DNA from: Clostridia bacterium
GTDB lineage: Bacteria; Bacillota_A; Clostridia; Oscillospirales; Acutalibacteraceae
Direction: 5' to 3'
Assembly: GCA_017423885.1 (NCBI GenBank)
Contig: JAFPCJ010000136.1
Span: 1 to 17,304, forward strand
DNA length: 17,304 nucleotides
The position numbers and the translations under genes were made by a program. This document shows, in pieces, positions 14,218 through 17,304 of the stretch; the first letter of the stretch is position 1; the number at the start of each line of letters is the position of its first letter. The notes beneath the pieces are model-generated. The model saw only the letters and a list, made by a program, of their open reading frames with translations. It searched no databases and was not told where the DNA came from.

Positions 14218-15588
14218 CTATATATCAAAAAGTTTTATTTCAAGGCAAGAATACGGCGGCATGGTAACGGTAGGCGTAAGGGACTCTCCCGTAAGCGTAT
14301 ATCGGTTTTCATCGTCTATTCTTGCAAGCTGTGCCTCATTTATCGAAAAACCCGAAATGTCAAGCGCGACCTCTACCGCATATTTATTTGCATTCGATAT
14401 AACAACTGCTGCCTTTTTGCCATTTTTTGCGGCATTTACAAACACCTTTTTGCCGTCACTTTCAGCCTTGAACTGACTGCCGAGTGCATAAAGCGTATTG
14501 AACATAGCTATTGCGTAATATGTTCTGTACGGCTTGCCGTTATCGGCGCTGAAAAGGCTTCTGTAGTCGCTGAAGCCGAGTCCGCCGTCATAAAAGCACA
14601 TCACATCGGTTGACGTATTTTGCATCATAAGCATAAATCCGAGTGTTTTAGCGCTTGCAATGGGGTCATCGCGGCGGTAACGGTCGGTATGCAGATTCCA
14701 TTCATTCAGATGATGCTCTGTTTGCGTAAAGCCGTAACGGTCAAGTATCTTCCGACAATATTCGGCGTGCTCGGCTATTACAGTAAAATCATTTCTTACC
14801 GATTCATGACAGTTATCGTACACATGCCACGAAAAGAAATCGAGCGGAGCATTTTCCTCTTGGATATGTTTAAAAAAGCCATGCATGAAGTCTATGGTAA
14901 AATCGTAGATATACTCAACCTTTTCAATTCCTGAATGCATTGGGTCCTTTTTATACTCATACACCCCGCAATGACCGTAGCCGCCTACCTTTATCCTGCT
15001 CCCAAAGCACTTCTTCAGATGCTTGGCTGTGACAGAATAGAGACGATAGTACTCTTGCGGCGTTCCCTTCCACATTGCGGCAAGCTCGTCAGCAAAGCAA
15101 TCGTCAGGCTCGTTCCATATTTCCCAATAGGTAATGCTGTAGAAAAATCCGTTTGCCCAACCGTCAATATAATGACGTATCACATGCTCGCATATACGCG
15201 CCCATTTTTCAAAATCCTTGGGCGGAAAAATACGGTGCGCCTTTATCATGTGTGCGTTTTCAATGGTAACACCCAATCGGAAATAAGGCTCACAGCCATT
15301 ATCAATAAGACCCTTTATTATTACATCGGTATACGCAAAATCATAGGACGCTTCATCGTTTTCGTCAGCATCAAAATCGGGAAACAAATTGGGGATGTCA
15401 ACATAAAGTCCCCCACCCATCCATCCGCCTACATCATGAAGCCGCGAATACGGAATTCCTGCACGCGAAAGATAGTGAAACATAGAATTGGAAAGACCTG
15501 TGAGCGGCGGCTGACCTATACCGTGCATAGGCTTTATTTTTCCTGTTTCTTCATTAAAATCAACGGCGATATTAACATTTTGATCCAT
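14218..15588 (-). CDS. GH39-like glycoside hydrolase, cytosolic
   Basis: This 456-residue protein resembles glycoside hydrolase family 39 (clan GH-A; beta-xylosidases and relatives). The N-terminal region has GIPYSRLHDVGGW (44-56), as in GH39. The acid/base glutamate is E160 in YWEIWNEPDD (154-163), and the predicted nucleophile is E296 in EHHLNEWN (291-298). Other barrel motifs include FFSWHVYDN and MCFYDGG. The last 100 residues form a beta-rich domain, again as in GH39. No signal peptide is present, so it should hydrolyse imported oligosaccharides inside the cell; the sugar is unknown. The frame extends upstream to a TTG at 15639, but that runs through the promoter -10; the ATG at 15588 has AGGA 9 nt upstream. 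It is monocistronic, with strong promoter and terminator. A related GH-A family is the main alternative. Confidence 0.82.
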   Translation of the reverse strand: MDQNVNIAVDFNEETGKIKPMHGIGQPPLTGLSNSMFHYLSRAGIPYSRLHDVGGWMGGGLYVDIPNLFPDFDADENDEASYDFAYTDVIIKGLIDNGCEPYFRLGVTIENAHMIKAHRIFPPKDFEKWARICEHVIRHYIDGWANGFFYSITYWEIWNEPDDCFADELAAMWKGTPQEYYRLYSVTAKHLKKCFGSRIKVGGYGHCGVYEYKKDPMHSGIEKVEYIYDFTIDFMHGFFKHIQEENAPLDFFSWHVYDNCHESVRNDFTVIAEHAEYCRKILDRYGFTQTEHHLNEWNLHTDRYRRDDPIASAKTLGFMLMMQNTSTDVMCFYDGGLGFSDYRSLFSADNGKPYRTYYAIAMFNTLYALGSQFKAESDGKKVFVNAAKNGKKAAVVISNANKYAVEVALDISGFSINEAQLARIDDENRYTLTGESLTPTVTMPPYSCLEIKLFDI

Positions 15589-15608
15589 TTTAGCACTTCC
15601 TTTTTCCT

Positions 15609-15617
15609 GACACTGTC
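15609..15617. promoter_or_regulatory. Short inverted repeat at the GH39-like transcription start
   Basis: GACA-C-TGTC is a perfect 9-bp inverted repeat over the predicted transcription start (near 15614-15615) of the glycosidase gene, a position suited to a repressor operator. It is short and could be chance. Confidence 0.3.
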
Positions 15618-15620
15618 CCC

Positions 15621-15649
15621 AATATATCACAGCGTGCAAAGTATGTCAA
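15621..15649 (-). promoter_or_regulatory. Promoter of the GH39-like gene
   Basis: On the minus strand a perfect TTGACA (15649..15644) and TATATT (15626..15621) are 17 bp apart, with TG one base before the -10. It is among the best promoter matches in the window. Predicted transcription starts near 15615, about 26 nt before the ATG. Confidence 0.82.
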
Positions 15650-15660
15650 CCTGCACTTCC

Positions 15661-15675
15661 CCGAAACTTTTTCGG
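15661..15675. repeat. Inverted repeat upstream of the GH39-like promoter
   Basis: On the plus strand CCGAAA-CTT-TTTCGG is a perfect 6-bp inverted repeat with a 3-bp centre, ending 12 bp before the -35 of the glycosidase promoter. It could be an activator or repressor site. It also resembles the CCGAAA/TTTCGG arms of the hairpin at 15766-15796. Confidence 0.4.
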
Positions 15676-15687
15676 TTTAAACAAACG

Positions 15688-15714
15688 AAAAAGCACCGCG
15701 TCAAAACGCGATGC
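15688..15714 (-). terminator. Intrinsic terminator of the candidate small RNA
   Basis: On the minus strand GCATCGCGT pairs with ACGCGGTGC (15714..15706 with 15701..15693), 9 pairs with one U-G, around a TTTG loop, followed directly by TTTTT. On the plus strand the hairpin is not followed by a U-tract, so it works leftward. It lies upstream of the glycosidase promoter and so does not serve that gene. Confidence 0.8.
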
Positions 15715-15797
15715 TCTTCCGTTTTAAGGGGTTTGAGGAGAGGATCTCTCCTTTCGGAGAAACCATACCGAAACGGGTGCGGCTCCCTTTTCGGTAC
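15688..15797 (-). ncRNA. Candidate small structured RNA (about 105-110 nt)
   Basis: This gene-free stretch reads on the minus strand as a compact RNA. First comes an 8-bp hairpin, TACCGAAA with TTTCGGTA (15796..15789 with 15773..15766), with GGG/CCC pairs inside. Next is a GGTTT...AAACC element (15764..15730) holding CTCC-GAAA-GGAG and a CU-rich strand. Last is an intrinsic terminator (15714..15688). An extended -10, TGATATTAT, lies just upstream (15807..15799). No coding gene on this strand lies upstream within reach of the terminator, so the terminator implies a separate short transcript. The CU-rich, GGAG-complementary segment suggests a trans-acting regulator of ribosome binding sites, as in other Gram-positive sRNAs; this is inference. 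I do not recognise a known riboswitch or sRNA family. The main alternative is a cis element insulating the glycosidase promoter. Confidence 0.5.
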
Positions 15798-15798
15798 G

Positions 15799-15807
15799 AT
15801 AATATCA
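15799..15807 (-). promoter_or_regulatory. Possible extended -10 promoter of the candidate small RNA
   Basis: The minus strand reads TGA then TATTAT (15804..15799), one base from the -10 consensus, with the extended TG. No good -35 is seen. Transcription would start near 15793-15796, at the first hairpin. Confidence 0.4.
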
Positions 15808-15915
15808 TAAACCTTAATCTTTGCATTTCTATGAACGTTTTTTAAATTTTTTTAACAGAATATATGTCCGCAACACAGTCAATACTAAAGACATCAGAAC
15901 AAAGGAGCAAAGGAA

Positions 15916-16635
15916 ATGAAATATTACGAATCAAGATCAAAAAAGCGCGCAGGCGGCACGCTTTATTTACTTCTGGCATGCACTCTTATAGCCGTTGGAA
16001 TGCTGACGTGGTTTGCGGTATCGCGCATGGTGAAACCTAAAAATGACAACAATTCCTCGGTAAGCGATCCTTCAAGCGGAATGTCATATCCCGAGACCGA
16101 CTCGTCATATAATGAGGATACGACCATGTCTGAAATAACCTCAAGCATAGTTGCAAATCCCGTTACCGATATTCCCTATTCCTCCGAGGAGCAGACCTCT
16201 TCCGCCGAGCCCGAGGAGCCAAAGCAGGCTCCTATAATGCCGATAGACGGCAAGCTTTTAAAGGAGCACAGCACCACAGCACTTCAGTTTTCCTCCACCT
16301 ATAACGATCTGCGCTTGCATAACGGCATTGACATCGAAGCCTCCGCAGGCAGTACGGTAAAGGCGGCGGCGGACGGTACCGTCACCTCAACCGAGGAGAG
16401 CGCAACACTCGGAAAAACGGTGACCATAGACCACGGAAACGGCATTATTATGAAATACTGTGGACTTGACAACGTTCAGGTGTCAGAGGGCAAAAAGGTA
16501 AAGATGGGCGACCCGATAGCGGTAGTGGGCAGTATTCCGTGCGAATGCGCCGATAAAAGCCATCTTCACCTTGAAGCAACCAAAAAAGGCGAAAGCGTAT
16601 CGCCTATGGACGTGATAGGTCAACTTCCCGAATGA
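15916..16635 (+). CDS. Membrane-anchored M23 (LytM) domain protein, SpoIIQ-like
   Basis: This 239-residue protein has a short basic N-terminus, one membrane segment (about 15-37), a Ser/Glu/Pro-rich extracytoplasmic linker (about 41-105) and a C-terminal LytM/M23 domain. The M23 zinc and catalytic positions are intact: H135 and D139 in LHNGIDIEA, and H216 and H218 in SHLHLEA, so it may be an active peptidoglycan endopeptidase. Size, topology and the motif before HNGIDI resemble SpoIIQ, the forespore membrane protein that binds SpoIIIAH during engulfment. This match is family recognition, not proof; a cell-wall hydrolase of growing cells is the alternative. AAAGGAG lies 8 nt before the ATG. 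No convincing sigma-A or sigma-F promoter was found upstream. The gene is followed by a heptamer repeat and a strong terminator. Confidence 0.82.
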   Translation: MKYYESRSKKRAGGTLYLLLACTLIAVGMLTWFAVSRMVKPKNDNNSSVSDPSSGMSYPETDSSYNEDTTMSEITSSIVANPVTDIPYSSEEQTSSAEPEEPKQAPIMPIDGKLLKEHSTTALQFSSTYNDLRLHNGIDIEASAGSTVKAAADGTVTSTEESATLGKTVTIDHGNGIIMKYCGLDNVQVSEGKKVKMGDPIAVVGSIPCECADKSHLHLEATKKGESVSPMDVIGQLPE

Positions 16636-16654
16636 TCGGTTCACCTTAAAATAC

Positions 16655-16689
16655 CTCTTACCACTTACTTCTTACCTCTTACCTCTTAC
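16655..16689 (+). repeat. Heptanucleotide tandem repeat, consensus CTCTTAC
   Basis: Five head-to-tail 7-bp units lie in the gap after the M23 gene: CTCTTAC, CACTTAC, TTCTTAC, CTCTTAC, CTCTTAC. Three units are identical and two differ by one or two bases in the first positions. The array is pyrimidine-rich, intergenic and not part of the terminator. It resembles the short tandemly repeated heptamers known from cyanobacteria and some other bacteria. Confidence 0.85.
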
Positions 16690-16723
16690 TTCAATCCCCC
16701 GCCCCCGACCTTCGTTTAGGGGC

Positions 16724-16770
16724 AAAAAACGGCAGACCGTAAATCTTTCATGCGGTCTGCCGTAGTTTTT
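16724..16770. terminator. Strong bidirectional intrinsic terminator
   Basis: A perfect 11-bp stem, ACGGCAGACCG with CGGTCTGCCGT (16729-16739 with 16753-16763), closes a 13-base loop. On the plus strand AGTTTTTC follows; on the minus strand TTTTTTGCCCC follows. It lies between the convergent M23 and dockerin genes and should end both transcripts. Confidence 0.93.
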
Positions 16771-16786
16771 CTTGACTTGTGGGAAT

Positions 16787-17304
16787 TTAAGCAATTATTT
16801 CAACCGTTTTCTTTTTGAGGTTTACTAAATCCCTGATGTCAGTTGTACCATCCTTATTTATATCGCACCTTGTATTATGATCGGAGTTGACAAGTAAATT
16901 TATTCTTAACATTGCAACATCGGTTGCGTTTATATTTTCATCACCGTCAAGGTCACCGTTTTTGAAAAATGCAACGGTAAATTCGGTTATGTGTCCTTTA
17001 TAAGTAACCGTAATGATTTGATAACCTGTTTTATTCGTATCATAATCTGAAATAACAGCATCATGTAAATCGAATATTTCGTAATTGCCTTCGGGATAAC
17101 CAACTGCAATTTTTCCGCCTGTCAGATCAAGCTTTTCACCTAATACATATTCTCTTTTGGTGGGTAACGTTGAAATTGCAACAAAGGAAATGGGGCGAGA
17201 AATAATTCCGCCGGAGATACCTGTGCTGTTATAATAAACGACGGCATTTTTAAGATAATCGTTGCCTTCAAGAATGTTGACACAGTTCCATTCTTCAGAA
17301 GTAC
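16787..17304 (-). CDS. Secreted protein with Big_3 and type I dockerin domains (C-terminal part)
   Basis: An open frame enters from the right edge and ends at TAA (16789..16787); 171 residues are visible and the N-terminus lies outside the window. The first 35 or so residues (SEEWNCVNILEGNDYL and after) are not assigned. Next comes a bacterial Ig-like group 3 domain: REYVLGEKLDLTGGKIAV through TGYQIITVTYKGHITEFTVAF. It ends in a type I dockerin with two calcium loops, DLDGDENINATD and DINKDGTTDIRD, each followed by a helix. Dockerins bind cohesins on scaffoldin proteins, so this protein is probably secreted and attached to a cellulosome-like complex or a cell-surface cohesin. The catalytic or binding module lies beyond the edge. 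It ends at the shared terminator with the M23 gene. Confidence 0.9.
   Translation of the reverse strand, partial: TSEEWNCVNILEGNDYLKNAVVYYNSTGISGGIISRPISFVAISTLPTKREYVLGEKLDLTGGKIAVGYPEGNYEIFDLHDAVISDYDTNKTGYQIITVTYKGHITEFTVAFFKNGDLDGDENINATDVAMLRINLLVNSDHNTRCDINKDGTTDIRDLVNLKKKTVEIIA

Noticed and set aside
15589..15639. TTG at 15639 as start of the GH39-like protein
   Set aside because: The extension runs through the promoter -10 and the predicted transcription start.
14935..15810. Long plus-strand open frame of 291 codons opposite the GH39-like gene
   Set aside because: It lies antisense to a gene with clear catalytic motifs, spans the glycosidase promoter and part of the candidate RNA, has no ribosome binding site seen, and its translation shows no known motif.
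15808..15915. A sigma-A or sigma-F promoter for the M23 gene
   Set aside because: TTAACA and TATATG-like hexamers occur but none at suitable spacing, and no GTATA/GG-type sigma-F pair was found; the AT-rich stretch gives only chance matches.
16692..16723. C-rich stretch (CCCCCGCCCCC and GGGG nearby) as a G-quadruplex or hairpin
   Set aside because: Only two long C-runs plus short ones, with uneven spacing; the neighbouring perfect terminator stem explains the local structure better.
1..17304. CRISPR arrays, tRNA or rRNA genes, insertion sequences, prophage genes or attachment sites
   Set aside because: No direct-repeat/spacer pattern, cloverleaf, transposase or integrase was seen; gene order and codon use look uniformly chromosomal.

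Overview
The window looks like a chromosomal segment of an anaerobic Gram-positive bacterium of the class Clostridia, most likely a Ruminococcaceae/Oscillospirales-type gut or rumen organism. This is inferred from GGAG-type ribosome binding sites, sigma-A-like promoters, the prmC-recA-recX-rimO order typical of Bacillota, separate secD and secF genes, a SpoIIQ-like M23 protein, and a type I dockerin protein at the right edge. No rRNA, tRNA, insertion sequence, prophage gene or CRISPR array was seen.

Region 1 (1-8720, all leftward) is one long, tightly packed gene string. In transcription order it holds a lipoprotein with repeated DxNxDGxxE motifs, an OmpR-type response regulator, a HAMP-type sensor histidine kinase, a DUF1385 (YqhQ-like) membrane protein, the release-factor methyltransferase prmC, recA, recX and rimO. 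A further start codon lies at bases 3..1, directly after the rimO stop. The main promoter has an extended -10 just upstream of the lipoprotein, and recA seems to have its own promoter in the AT-rich prmC-recA gap. A possible envelope-sensing module therefore feeds into recombination and translation-maintenance genes.

Region 2 (8720-10340) has a divergently transcribed cytosolic glycerophosphodiester phosphodiesterase and a convergent cytidylate-kinase-like P-loop protein; they share a hairpin terminator.

Region 3 (10300-14110, leftward) holds the secD-secF export operon, with its own strong promoter, terminator and a perfect 19-bp palindrome in the leader. Upstream of it is a PLP aminotransferase with its own promoter.

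Region 4 (14160-15920) holds a cytosolic GH39-like glycosidase under a near-consensus promoter. Upstream is a gene-free 276-bp stretch that appears to encode a small structured RNA on the minus strand, about 105-110 nt long, ending in its own intrinsic terminator. I consider this the best candidate for something undescribed.

Region 5 (15916-17304) holds a membrane-anchored LytM/M23 protein resembling SpoIIQ, a 7-bp tandem repeat, a strong bidirectional terminator, and the C-terminal part of a secreted Big_3 plus dockerin protein running off the right edge.

Several starts were moved inward from the longest reading frame, because the ribosome binding site, and sometimes the promoter, lies inside the longer frame.
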